A program made the translations under genes and the position numbers. A DNA stretch of 64,000 nucleotides from Bacteroides zhangwenhongii (GTDB lineage Bacteria; Bacteroidota; Bacteroidia; Bacteroidales; Bacteroidaceae), in contig NZ_CP059856.1 of assembly GCF_009193325.2 (NCBI RefSeq), positions 1,302,001-1,366,000 on the forward strand. Reading direction: 5' to 3'. Position 1 is the stretch's first letter; the number at the start of each line of letters is the position of its first letter. Shown here one piece after another: positions 27,006 to 34,884 of this stretch. A model generated the notes under the pieces. It searched no databases and was not told the DNA's origin. It saw only the letters and a program-made list of their open reading frames with translations.

Positions 27006-28460
27006 TTATTTTCTCTTTCCCGCTATGCTTCGTATTTTTCCGAAGAGGTCGTACTCACGCGTAGCCTGTATATATCCTCCAAAGATAGTAAAACTTACTA
27101 TACTTTTTATAATTATTGTGAGAAATATATTCATTCCTTCCGTCGCGTACTGTATCGGCAGGAGAATGGCCGCCATCAGCAGGCTTACCGCCAGCGGAGA
27201 AAGGAGCTGACGGACGAACGGCAGGACGCTTCGCCGGAAAGTCACCCGGTACATCTGCCAGTAGCATTGCGCGAAGTTGACGGTGAACGTGACGACGATG
27301 CAGCTTGCCACTGCCGTCAGCGTGCCGAAATGGAAGATTCCGAGCAGCATACCCGCCACGTTGAGCGCGGACGAGAACAGTCCGCACACGAACAGGCTCT
27401 TCGTGTCGCCCGCCGCCTGGAAGATGGAGCCGGAAGAAGACAGTATGATCTGAATCCCTACGGACAGTGACAGAATCCGGAAAACGGGTACGGACGGCAG
27501 CCATTGGTCGCCGAAGATGATCAGCGTCACTTCCTCCGCCGTGAAGAAGAGCAGCACGCTGAGCGGCAGTCCGATGAAGGCGAGAAAGCGCAGGATCCGT
27601 TCGTAGGAGGTGGCGAGCTTCCCTTTGTCGTCTTGAAAATCGCTGAATATCGGGTGCATCACGGGGGTGATCACTTGTGTGATGTTCTGCAGGGGAAGCA
27701 TCATCAGACGGTAAGATTTTTCGTAGTATCCCAAGTCGGACATTCCCATGTATTTGCCGATCAGCAGCTTGTCAAGGTTGCGGCTGAAATAGTTGATGAC
27801 ATTGAACAGGAACTGGTAGGCGGAATAGGAGAATATCTTGCGCAGCACCGTCAGCCCCAGCGTGAGGCGCAGGCGTTGCGGATAGCGTTGGTAGGAGATG
27901 GCGAATATCAGTATGCTGGATACGATCGGGTTGATAATCAGCGCATACAGTCCCGCTCCGCAGAGTGCTGCGGTGACGGCGGCGGCTCCTGCCGAAACCT
28001 GGATAATGAAGCTGCGGATAGCAATGAACTTGAACTCCTTGTTGCGGTAGAACAAAGCTCCCGGCACGATGGTGGCGGAAGCGAAAAACAGGTTGACGGA
28101 CAGCAGTTGGCACAGTGTCCGCAGGATGTCGCTGTTGTAATAATCGGCTATCAGCCATGACGCGGCGAAGAAGAGGACGCTTATGCCTATGCCGGTCCAC
28201 ACGGTGAACGAGAAAATATCCGACAATTCCTCCCGTGTCAGCGTCTTGTGCTGCACGATGGCGGGGGATACACCCATGTCCGTGAACAGGTTGAAGAAGG
28301 CGATGATTACGGTGGCTATCGCCACAATGCCGAAATCGTCCGGCGAGAGCAGGCGTGCCAGCACCCCCGCCACCACAAGCGAGATGACTACACCGCTGTA
28401 TTTGGCGAGCGCCGTGTAGAATACTCCGGAGAAGAGCTGACTTTTGAGATTACCTGCCAT
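27006..28460 (-). CDS. Lipopolysaccharide/O-unit flippase of the MOP superfamily (Wzx/WzxC-like)
   Basis: 484 aa with about 14 predicted helices. The N-terminal pattern (FYTALAKYSGVVISLVVAGVLARLLSPDDFGIVAIATV) and YFSRNLDKLLIGKYMGMSDLGYYEKSYR are typical of polysaccharide export flippases. It should transport undecaprenyl-linked repeat units to the periplasm, where the Wzy-like polymerase (39.8-41.1 kb) would act. Its start overlaps the end of the upstream glycosyltransferase by 11 bp, showing coupling. Confidence 0.9.
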   Translation of the reverse strand: MAGNLKSQLFSGVFYTALAKYSGVVISLVVAGVLARLLSPDDFGIVAIATVIIAFFNLFTDMGVSPAIVQHKTLTREELSDIFSFTVWTGIGISVLFFAASWLIADYYNSDILRTLCQLLSVNLFFASATIVPGALFYRNKEFKFIAIRSFIIQVSAGAAAVTAALCGAGLYALIINPIVSSILIFAISYQRYPQRLRLTLGLTVLRKIFSYSAYQFLFNVINYFSRNLDKLLIGKYMGMSDLGYYEKSYRLMMLPLQNITQVITPVMHPIFSDFQDDKGKLATSYERILRFLAFIGLPLSVLLFFTAEEVTLIIFGDQWLPSVPVFRILSLSVGIQIILSSSGSIFQAAGDTKSLFVCGLFSSALNVAGMLLGIFHFGTLTAVASCIVVTFTVNFAQCYWQMYRVTFRRSVLPFVRQLLSPLAVSLLMAAILLPIQYATEGMNIFLTIIIKSIVSFTIFGGYIQATREYDLFGKIRSIAGKRK

Positions 28461-29568
28461 TTATCGCGTCTTTATAGACTTGAGCATACTCGCGTCCCGT
28501 TTTTTGGATATTCATGTTGTCGATGGCGTAGTCGTAGTTTGCCTCCCCGTGTTCGTAAGCGGCATACCGTGCGCCGGTTTCGAGCGCGCGGACGATATCT
28601 TCCCGGTCGTCGGGGTCGAACGAGGGGTTTCCGGTGATGGCCAGCAGCTCACCGTTATTCCCTGTATCGGGACCCACCACCACTTTGTGGTAGAGGAAGG
28701 CGAGGGGGATGTTGCCGGAATTCAGGATATCTTTGCGTGGAATCATTACCAGGTCCGAAGCTGCTATATAATAAGGTAGGTCGCAACTGTCCACCAGGTC
28801 GTCGTTGCCTCCGGCTCTCAGATGCAGCCAGCGGTTGAGCAGGGGTCTGACCACGTAGTAGCCGAAGCGCGAGAGCCATCTCTTGAGGAAGTTCTTGCCG
28901 TACCCGTTGCGTCTGGAGAAAGGGTAGAGACGGGGAGCGAGCAGCAGTTTATGCGGCCGTTTCCATGCGCGGAATGCTCCGAGCACCATGCGTATCTCTT
29001 CCCGGTTGCGGAATTTGCCGAAGGCGGTGACAATGAGCGCGTTCTGCGGCAGATTGAGGTATTGGCGTGCGCGCGCCGCGCTGATATCCTCCTGATAGGT
29101 ATATTCATAGATATGGTGGAGGATGACGACATTCCGGCTTTGGGGGTATCTGGCGGCAAAGTCATCCGCGCTGAAATGTCCCATGTGCACCACGATGTCG
29201 CTTTGCGTCTCGATGATGTCGTAGGCGCGGCTGATGATGTCGTTTGCGTAGTGCGGACGCACATTGTGCCGCGTGTAGACGAAATGCGCCCCGCGCGAAC
29301 GGAAGAAACGGATGCGCTCTTCGAGCCGGCGTATCACGTCGGGGTCGTCGCAGTTCCAGCCTACTACTTCTTCCGGCCATTGGAAGTGTATGATGTCATA
29401 CGCCGTGTCTGATTCCCAAAATGCTTTTTTGGAACATCGTACGTCAATGCCCGTCATGCGGATAGCGTCGCATAGAATAGGAGCGAACAGATTGTCCGTA
29501 TCACTTATTTCTCTGAATACTATGAGCGCTTTTATTGCCTTGTCATTCGTCTCTTCACAATCGTTCAT
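28450..29568 (-). CDS. Glycosyltransferase, GT-B fold (family uncertain)
   Basis: 372 aa from the ATG at 29568. A GTG start at 29598 is rejected because it is embedded in a consensus -7 box. Features include IKALIVFREISDTDN, IHFQWPE, FVYTRHNVRPH, VVILHHIYEYTY, a donor-domain start ALIVTAFGKFRNREE, and a SDLVMIPRKDILNSGNIPLAFLYHK segment resembling the nucleotide-sugar binding loop of retaining GT-B enzymes. It is the first enzyme gene of the downstream glycan operon. Confidence 0.78.
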   Translation of the reverse strand: MNDCEETNDKAIKALIVFREISDTDNLFAPILCDAIRMTGIDVRCSKKAFWESDTAYDIIHFQWPEEVVGWNCDDPDVIRRLEERIRFFRSRGAHFVYTRHNVRPHYANDIISRAYDIIETQSDIVVHMGHFSADDFAARYPQSRNVVILHHIYEYTYQEDISAARARQYLNLPQNALIVTAFGKFRNREEIRMVLGAFRAWKRPHKLLLAPRLYPFSRRNGYGKNFLKRWLSRFGYYVVRPLLNRWLHLRAGGNDDLVDSCDLPYYIAASDLVMIPRKDILNSGNIPLAFLYHKVVVGPDTGNNGELLAITGNPSFDPDDREDIVRALETGARYAAYEHGEANYDYAIDNMNIQKTGREYAQVYKDAINGR

Positions 29569-29597
29569 GTCCTTACTTTTGTATCCTTCTTGTGCCA

Positions 29598-29605
29598 CAA
29601 AGGTA
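29598..29605 (-). promoter_or_regulatory. -7 box (TACCTTTG) at the head of the downstream glycan operon
   Basis: The minus strand reads TACCTTTG, 30 nt before the ATG at 29568 and just beyond the stop of the K/E-rich gene. The enzymes can therefore be transcribed independently of that gene. Confidence 0.6.
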
Positions 29606-29611
29606 GTAAAC

Positions 29612-30211
29612 TTATGATAACTTTACCCGTTTTTCCGATTTCTTTTTTCCCTTATCTCCTTTCTCCTTCTCTTTTCTCTTCTTTTCCTGTTCTTTTCTCT
29701 TCTTCATCTCATTTTCCTTTTTCTTCTTTTCATTTTCCTGTTCTTGACTTTTGCTTATCCGCAGGTGCATGGATTTGCTCAGTAACGCCTCTCTCGCCTT
29801 TCTCCTCCGTTCCAGTTCTTCCGCGTCGGGGTGCTGTTCGAGGAGGATTTCGCCGGGAAGGTAATCGTCCAGTTTGTCGTGATCTACGGTTTTGATGATG
29901 ATGCACTGCCCGTTTTGAATCGCTTTGATCATCGTCTTTGAAAGATGCAGGACGTAGAACTTGCACTTCAAGGCTATGAAATGCGTGTAGATCACTTGCG
30001 CGTACGATAATATGCTGTAATTCCGGACTTGCTCCATGTTCCATGTCGTGCTGGAATTGATGGTGGTCTGTCCCGCTACTTTCTCGTGCGACAGGGGCGA
30101 TACGGTGCGCTGGATGTTCAGAAAACGTCCTAACGTGATGTGGACACAATATTTCAGTCTCTCTTTGATTACTTTGTCGTCATTCAGGATGACATTTGAC
30201 TTCATTTTCAT
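29612..30211 (-). CDS. Unidentified protein with K/E-rich tail at the head of the downstream glycan operon
   Basis: 199 aa, not recognised. Residues 1-140 look like a folded domain with no signal peptide (KERLKYCVHITLGRFLNIQ, NSSTTWNMEQVRNYSILSYAQVIY, FYVLHLSKTMIKAIQNG, PDAEELERRRKAREALL). Residues from about 150 are almost pure Lys/Glu/Arg, encoded by pyrimidine-rich repetitive DNA on the plus strand (about 29636-29750), possibly a coiled coil. It does not resemble the UpxY or UpxZ regulators usual for Bacteroides capsule loci. It is divergent from the DUF4373 gene. A regulatory or insert-related role is possible. Confidence 0.6.
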   Translation of the reverse strand: MKMKSNVILNDDKVIKERLKYCVHITLGRFLNIQRTVSPLSHEKVAGQTTINSSTTWNMEQVRNYSILSYAQVIYTHFIALKCKFYVLHLSKTMIKAIQNGQCIIIKTVDHDKLDDYLPGEILLEQHPDAEELERRRKAREALLSKSMHLRISKSQEQENEKKKKENEMKKRKEQEKKRKEKEKGDKGKKKSEKRVKLS

Positions 30212-30248
30212 TTAAATAATATTTTTATTTATGGTTATTATATTGCTG

Positions 30249-30324
30249 CAAAGGTTGTTAAAAGAATCGTAATAGCCCTCTGTTTTTTTCAACAAGTGTA
30301 ACCAAAACATTTAAAATACCTTTG
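30249..30324. promoter_or_regulatory. Divergent promoters between the K/E-rich gene and DUF4373 gene
   Basis: On the plus strand TACCTTTG at 30317-30324 is an exact -7 box, 68 nt before the DUF4373 ATG. On the minus strand AACCTTTG at 30249-30256 is a one-mismatch box, 38 nt before the ATG at 30211. A small hairpin, CGAAAA/TTTTCG, lies in the DUF4373 leader at 30346-30363. Confidence 0.55.
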
Positions 30325-30391
30325 CACTCACTGAGTTAGCTCGTCCGAAAAGGATGATTTTCGTGAATAATTTATTAAAATAGAAAGAATA

Positions 30392-31597
30392 ATGAAGAAG
30401 GATCAGTATTTTAATCTGGAAGTAAATCTGCTGAATGACGATAATATCGCCGGTATGATGTCGGAACTGGATGCGGCGGAAGCGCTCGGCATTTATGTGA
30501 TGTTGCTGTTGCACCTGCGCACGAAAGATAATTATGAGGCGTTGTGCACTCCGCTTTTGTTGAGGGCGTTCGCGCGGCGGTATGACCTTGAGTTGGATAT
30601 GCTGGAAAAGGTGCTCCATGATTATAATCTTTTTGAGGTGGACGAGGAGCGGCAGACGTTCCGGGCTCCGTATCTTGACCGGGTGATGCAAAGGCTTGAG
30701 GAAAAGTGGAGAATGGATACCGAAAACGGTAAAAAAGGAGGGCGCCCGAAGAAGCGTGCGAAATGCGCTGAAACGCCCGCCACCAAAGGGCGAAAACCCA
30801 ACGAAACCCAAGAGAGGAGAGAAGAGGAGAAGATAGGTATTACTCCTGTTGTAAACAACAGCAGCAATACCCTCGCGGGAGGAGCTGCTGACGCTGCTAC
30901 GGTGGTGGAGGAGAATTCGGGGGCTTCGGGGATTTCGGAGATTACGGTTATTCCGGAAACGGAGGAGAAGATTTATGTTACGGGGACTTCGAGGGCTTCG
31001 GAAATTACGGGGGATTCGGGGAGTTCGGGGAGTTCGAGGGCTTCGGAAATTATGGGGGCTTCGGGGAGTTCGAGGACTTCAAGGGCTTCGGAAACTTCGG
31101 AAGTCCGAACTGCTTCTTCCGTTCCTGTTGGAAGGGGAATGAGGATTCGGGCGGTGGATGAGGAGGGGCAGCAACCGTTACAGCCGGTGTTGTCTTGGGA
31201 AGTGCTGGTAGACCGGCTTGCCGACTCACGCTTGTATATGGAGTTGGCGGGGCAGCGTTCCGGTCTGGGACGGCTTTTTATCGACCATCAGCAGCAGATT
31301 ATCGGTCTGTTCAAAAAGCATATCCTTCTCTACGGAAAAGAAGGCGGCTTGCTCTTCTTTGAGGACGTGAAACGCTATTTCTCCAATTATATCGCTGCCG
31401 GATCGCCTACTTGCCGTATGCTGCGCGAAGAGTTGATGCGGGAAATCAAGGAGCGGGAGAGCAAGGATGTGAGCCGTTTTGAAAGTATTGTGGATGGAAA
31501 ACGGATGTATCTGGGACGTCTTATTCCCGACAGCGCACCGCCAAGGCCCGACAACTCGGCGGTGTGGGATGATGCGCACAAGAGATGGGGGCATTAG
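30392..31597 (+). CDS. DUF4373 (Lin1244/Lin1753 N-terminal-like) protein, probable replication-type DNA-binding protein
   Basis: 401 aa. The N-terminal domain (about 1-110: KDQYFNLEVNLLNDDNIAGMM, EALGIYVMLLLHLR, YDLELDMLEKVLHDYNLF) matches the DUF4373/Lin1244-Lin1753 type seen in phage and mobile-element replication regions, with winged-helix-like character. A GRPKKR basic patch follows at about residue 118. Residues about 170-250 are a low-complexity Ser/Gly/Ala linker, then a C-terminal domain (SWEVLVDRLADSRLYMELAG, FKKHILLYGKEGGLLFFEDVKRYFSNY). It is the first gene of the insert; the 22-bp repeat array separates it from the primase-helicase. Initiator function is inferred, not shown. Confidence 0.8.
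   Translation: MKKDQYFNLEVNLLNDDNIAGMMSELDAAEALGIYVMLLLHLRTKDNYEALCTPLLLRAFARRYDLELDMLEKVLHDYNLFEVDEERQTFRAPYLDRVMQRLEEKWRMDTENGKKGGRPKKRAKCAETPATKGRKPNETQERREEEKIGITPVVNNSSNTLAGGAADAATVVEENSGASGISEITVIPETEEKIYVTGTSRASEITGDSGSSGSSRASEIMGASGSSRTSRASETSEVRTASSVPVGRGMRIRAVDEEGQQPLQPVLSWEVLVDRLADSRLYMELAGQRSGLGRLFIDHQQQIIGLFKKHILLYGKEGGLLFFEDVKRYFSNYIAAGSPTCRMLREELMREIKERESKDVSRFESIVDGKRMYLGRLIPDSAPPRPDNSAVWDDAHKRWGH
30918..31107 (+). repeat. Degenerate 9-bp-type coding repeat in the DUF4373 gene
   Basis: The DNA repeats words such as GGGGAGTTC, GAGGGCTTCGG and GGGGGCTTCGG many times, encoding a Ser/Gly/Ala/Arg linker (SGSSRASEI-like). The period is mostly 9 bp, so frame is preserved on copy change. 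Confidence 0.65.
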
Positions 31598-31632
31598 TTC
31601 AGCACATATCCGGCTGCGGCCTGTTCTATATT

Positions 31633-31786
31633 TGAACACCGTTCATCCCATATTTGAACGCTGTTCGTCCCACGCTTGAACGTTGTTCGTCCCACGTCTG
31701 AACGCTGCTCATCCCACGTCCGAAAGCGGTTCATCCCACGTCTGAAAGCGGTTCATCCCACGTCTGAACACCATTCATCCCGTATT
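31633..31786. repeat. Seven tandem 22-bp repeats with internal dyads (iteron-like)
   Basis: Seven contiguous units of exactly 22 bp start at 31633, 31655, 31677, 31699, 31721, 31743 and 31765. Each begins TGAA(C/A)NNN(G/A)(T/C)TC, close to the dyad GAACNNNGTTC, then has (A/G)TCCC(A/G) and a 4-nt variable tail. Units 1 and 7 share the spacer ACC and tail TATT; most internal units end CGTC. A degenerate eighth unit begins at 31787. The array is noncoding (22 is not a multiple of 3) and ends 96 bp before the primase-helicase. A TATATTTG -7-like box overlaps its left end at 31627-31634. The two-turn period, dyads and context suggest initiator or repressor binding sites. Confidence 0.88.
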
Positions 31787-31882
31787 TGAAAGTATCAATC
31801 TCTCCGTGTTATACATGAAGCGTTTGTCTTCCTGTCCCTGTGTGGGGGAAATATAATTATTCATTTAAAAATAAAGCAAGTT

Positions 31883-33685
31883 ATGAGAAATTTTGCCAGT
31901 TACGATGTCGATGTCCGTCGGAGGACAAGCGGCGTAGTGAAAACTGTTTGTAATAAATGTCAGGCCACGCGCCACAACAAACGCGACCGTTCGCTGCGTG
32001 TCAACGTCGATACGGGGCATTGTCACTGTTATCATTGCGGGGCGGACTTTTACGTCCCCGACGAAGCGGAAGAGCGTGAGAAAGCCGAACGGCGTGCTGC
32101 CCGCCAGCGTCGTGCGGCAGCCGTTCCCCGTCATTTCCAGCGTCCGGTGTTCGATCCGGCACGGACTACGCTTTCCGAATCAGTAGAACGTTGGCTGGTG
32201 GAGGTACGTTGCATCCCGCAGAGCGTCATCGCCGGATTGCGCATCACGGAACAGGAGGAATTCATGTCGCAATCCAGTCAGAAGGAGCGTTGCGTCTGCT
32301 TCAACTATTTCGAGGACGGACAACTGGTCAACACGAAATTCCGTAGTGTAGACGCGAAGCATTTCAAGATGTTTCAGGGCGCCGAACTGATTCCCTACAA
32401 CATCGACTCCGTGCTCGGACAGACTTCCTGCATCATCCACGAAGGCGAACTGGATGCCGCCTCTTCCCTTGCCGCCGGATTCAAGAGCGTGATTTCCGTC
32501 CCTGCCGGCGCCAACTCGAATTTGTCCTGGCTCGACCGTTTCATGGAGACGCATTTCGAGGATTTGACGGAAGTTATCATTGCCGTCGATACCGATTCCG
32601 CCGGACTGCAACTGCGTGACGAATTGATCAACCGTTTGGGTGCCGAGCGTTGCCGTGTGGTGACGTACGGGCCCGGCTGCAAGGATGCGAACGAACATCT
32701 GTGCAAATACGGGGTTGCCAGTCTGCGGGTAGCCATCGAGCAGGCGGCGGAGGTTCCGCTCGAAGGGGTGTTCACGGCCGCCGACCTGCACAGCGACCTG
32801 CTTGCTCTTTTTGAGAATGGTTTCGGACCGGGCGCGGAAACCGGCTGGGAGGAAATGGACAAGATCTGCACTTACGAACGGGGGAGGCTTGTCATCCTCA
32901 CGGGAGTGCCGGGTGCGGGAAAATCGGAGTGGCTCGACGAGCTGGTGTTGCGGCTTTGTCTGCGCCATCAGTGGAAGATCGCTTTTTTCAGTCCGGAGAA
33001 TACGCCGATTGTCTATCACATCCGAAAGCTGGTGGAGAAGCTGACCGGACACCGTTTTCAGAAGGGGTGCGGCATTTCGGAAGGGCTGCTGATGCGGTCG
33101 GAGGAGTTTCTTACCGATAACGTGTCGCATATCTCTCTGAAGGGGAACGCTACACCGGCGCGGGTGCTTGCGAAGGCGCACGAGCTGGTGGTGCGGCGGG
33201 GGTGTCGTATTCTGGTGATCGACCCGCTCAACCGGCTTGACCACACTCCGCAGCCGGGGCAGACGGAGACGCAGTATCTTTCCAATTTCCTGAATATGAT
33301 TACGGAATTTGCGGTGCAGCATAATTGCCTGGTGGTGCTTGTCGCCCATCCGCGCAAGATGAACCGTAACCCGGTGACGAACACTACTCCGCGCGTGGAG
33401 ATGTATGATATCAACGGCTCTGCCGATTTCTTCAATAAGGCGGATTATGGTATTGTAGTGGAACGTGACAAGGAGGTGGGGGTGACCCGCGTGTATGTGG
33501 ATAAGGTGAAGTTCAAACATCTCGGAATGGGTGGGATGGTGACTTTTGCGTATGATCCCGTGAGCGGGCGTTACCTGCCGTGCGTGGAATCGCATGATCC
33601 GGCTGTTCCCGTAGAACAGCGCGTCGGAGGTGTGACGTTCGACTCCAGTTGCTGGCTGCCGGATAAGGAGCTGTTTGAAGAGTGA
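31883..33685 (+). CDS. Primase-helicase: zinc ribbon, TOPRIM and DnaB/RecA-type ATPase
   Basis: 600 aa with the T7 gp4/Twinkle-like order. A zinc ribbon is at the N terminus (Cys23, Cys26, Cys49, Cys52 in VCNKC and CYHCG). The TOPRIM domain has Glu187/Glu189 in IIHEGELDAAS and Asp236/Asp238 in IAVDTDSAG. The helicase domain has Walker A GVPGAGKS at 341-348, Walker B ILVIDPLNRLD near 440, and LVVLVAHPRKM. All three parts look intact, so primer synthesis and unwinding are plausible. It acts in the cytosol on DNA. A full replicative enzyme inside a polysaccharide locus is odd and points to a captured phage or plasmid module. Confidence 0.9.
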   Translation: MRNFASYDVDVRRRTSGVVKTVCNKCQATRHNKRDRSLRVNVDTGHCHCYHCGADFYVPDEAEEREKAERRAARQRRAAAVPRHFQRPVFDPARTTLSESVERWLVEVRCIPQSVIAGLRITEQEEFMSQSSQKERCVCFNYFEDGQLVNTKFRSVDAKHFKMFQGAELIPYNIDSVLGQTSCIIHEGELDAASSLAAGFKSVISVPAGANSNLSWLDRFMETHFEDLTEVIIAVDTDSAGLQLRDELINRLGAERCRVVTYGPGCKDANEHLCKYGVASLRVAIEQAAEVPLEGVFTAADLHSDLLALFENGFGPGAETGWEEMDKICTYERGRLVILTGVPGAGKSEWLDELVLRLCLRHQWKIAFFSPENTPIVYHIRKLVEKLTGHRFQKGCGISEGLLMRSEEFLTDNVSHISLKGNATPARVLAKAHELVVRRGCRILVIDPLNRLDHTPQPGQTETQYLSNFLNMITEFAVQHNCLVVLVAHPRKMNRNPVTNTTPRVEMYDINGSADFFNKADYGIVVERDKEVGVTRVYVDKVKFKHLGMGGMVTFAYDPVSGRYLPCVESHDPAVPVEQRVGGVTFDSSCWLPDKELFEE

Positions 33686-33746
33686 ATGGCAGGGAGAGAG
33701 AGCTTGCTTAATGGGGTACTTGTCTATGGATGAGCGGTACTTGTGT

Positions 33747-34004
33747 TCAGGGCTCTTGCAGCACTTCTACGATTAGCCGTACTTGTGCGGGGGTATAGCT
33801 TCTGCTTCGGGGATTCATGCCGGTGGCGATGAGTCGTTCTTTCAGTCCCGGAGCGGCGGCTATCCATTTGTTGAAACGGTCTACCGCACTCTGCTGCTGT
33901 ATGTCGGGGAGGTACAACATGGCAAGTTCCCCTTTTCCGTAGCTTCGGTATTCAAATGTTTTCTCTTTCTTTTCGTCATCGGTCGGCTCTGCATTTGTCT
34001 TCAT
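33747..34004 (-). CDS. DUF4248 protein
   Basis: 85 aa. The conserved core FEYRSYGKGELAMLYLPD, then SAVDRFNKWI and a C-terminal PRSRSYTPAQVRLIVEVLQEP, match DUF4248, a small Bacteroides family usually found beside DUF4373 and HU-like genes. No function is known; the C-terminal part could be a helix-turn-helix (inference). It is the only leftward gene in the replication-like module and is divergent from the HU-like gene. A near-consensus -7 (TAACTTTA) is at 34039-34046 on the minus strand. Confidence 0.8.
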   Translation of the reverse strand: MKTNAEPTDDEKKEKTFEYRSYGKGELAMLYLPDIQQQSAVDRFNKWIAAAPGLKERLIATGMNPRSRSYTPAQVRLIVEVLQEP

Positions 34005-34110
34005 TTTCTGATTGTTTTTAGTCCGTATTTATAGAGTGTAAAGTTACGCTTTTTTACCGGATTTGCCAAGCTGTTCCGGCTGTTTTTGGGGGTGAGATTC
34101 TCTTATTTCT

Positions 34111-34168
34111 TGTTTAATCCTTTTTAATCCGTTCTAATCCCTCCTAGTCCGGTGTAATCCGTTAATCC
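34111..34168. repeat. Array of TAATCC motifs phased at 10 bp
   Basis: TAATCC occurs at 34115, 34125, 34135 and 34155, with TAGTCC at 34145, all exactly 10 bp apart; a sixth TAATCC at 34163 is 8 bp later. The sites therefore lie on one helical face. The array occupies the 240-bp divergent region between DUF4248 and the HU-like gene and ends 16 bp before the latter's -7 box. Confidence 0.8.
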
Positions 34169-34183
34169 GTCTTTCGGTTGTCG

Positions 34184-34191
34184 TACTTTTG
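34184..34191 (+). promoter_or_regulatory. -7 box (TACTTTTG) for the HU-like gene
   Basis: An exact TAnnTTTG match 54 nt before the ATG at 34245, directly downstream of the phased TAATCC array. Confidence 0.55.
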
Positions 34192-34244
34192 TTGTACCAA
34201 CAGAAAGGAAGAATGTCCTTCTTTTCGTAGAAACAACAATTTTT

Positions 34245-34769
34245 ATGGCAACAGTTACAGTGGTGCGCTATAAGCGCAGAAAACGAATCAGCGATGCGGA
34301 TTCGCCGATGGTATTTGCCCTCAAACCTAAGTCGGGGGAGTCAAAAATCTATTCAATAGAGGCGCTGGCGCGCGAAATCGAAACGATCGGTTCGCTTTCG
34401 GTGGAGGATGTGTCGCACGTCATGAAATCCTTTGTCCGCGCGATGAAGAAAGTCCTTGTGGCAGGCAATAAAGTGAAAGTGGAGGGGTTGGGAATTTTCT
34501 ATACCACGCTGACCTGTCCCGGTGTGGAATTGGAGAAAGACTGCACCGTGAGAAGCATTACCCGTGTCAATCTTCGTTTCAAAGTCGACAATTCCCTCAG
34601 ACTGGCAAACGACAGTACGGCCACTACTCGTGGCGGAGATAATAATATGGTGTTTGAGTTGCTCTCGGATAAGAAGAACGCTTCGGGAGATGATGGCGGC
34701 AGTCCGGACGGTTCTGGCGGAGGAGAGGACGGAGATAACAATGGGGAAGCTCCGGATCCGGCGGAGTAA
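34245..34769 (+). CDS. HU-family DNA-binding protein with acidic tail
   Basis: 174 aa. Residues about 1-125 form an HU/IHF-like domain of the longer Bacteroidales type (VTVVRYKRRKRISD, YSIEALAREIETIGSLSVEDVSHVMKSFVRAMKKVLVAGNKVKVEGLGIFYTTL). Instead of a clear long DNA-bending arm, the C terminus is a disordered Gly/Asp-rich acidic tail (DDGGSPDGSGGGEDGD). It is expected to bind DNA architecturally, possibly at the neighbouring arrays. Such genes typically precede an amidase in this Bacteroides module. Confidence 0.85.
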   Translation: MATVTVVRYKRRKRISDADSPMVFALKPKSGESKIYSIEALAREIETIGSLSVEDVSHVMKSFVRAMKKVLVAGNKVKVEGLGIFYTTLTCPGVELEKDCTVRSITRVNLRFKVDNSLRLANDSTATTRGGDNNMVFELLSDKKNASGDDGGSPDGSGGGEDGDNNGEAPDPAE

Positions 34770-34884
34770 TCCGACGGGGATGTTCTACAGATATATTCCG
34801 CAGAAATGTCTTACGGAGCAATTCTGCAGGATCTCCGATGTTCTAGTATTCAGTGAATAAATAATCAATTAAAAATGCAAAGCT

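Noticed and set aside
28450..29598. GTG start at 29598 for the glycosyltransferase
   Set aside because: The GTG lies inside the TACCTTTG -7 box at 29598-29605; the ATG at 29568 is preferred.
29612..30211. UpxZ or UpxY capsule regulator
   Set aside because: No NusG-like KOW/NGN features and no resemblance to UpxZ; size and the Lys/Glu tail differ.
31633..31786. CRISPR array
   Set aside because: Repeats are contiguous with no unique spacers, only 22 bp long, and no cas genes are present.
31633..31786. LexA/SOS boxes
   Set aside because: The dyad spacer is 3 nt (GAAC-N3-GTTC), whereas the Gram-positive SOS box has 4 nt, and seven tandem copies ahead of a primase are not typical of SOS control.
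32180..33595. Long open frame antisense to the primase-helicase gene
   Set aside because: It mirrors a GC-rich coding region, has no family-like sequence, and is His/Arg/Val-biased as expected of a shadow frame. Similar antisense frames over ettA (13962-15080), the BamA-like gene (44219-45277) and nqrA (45707-46690) were rejected for the same reason.
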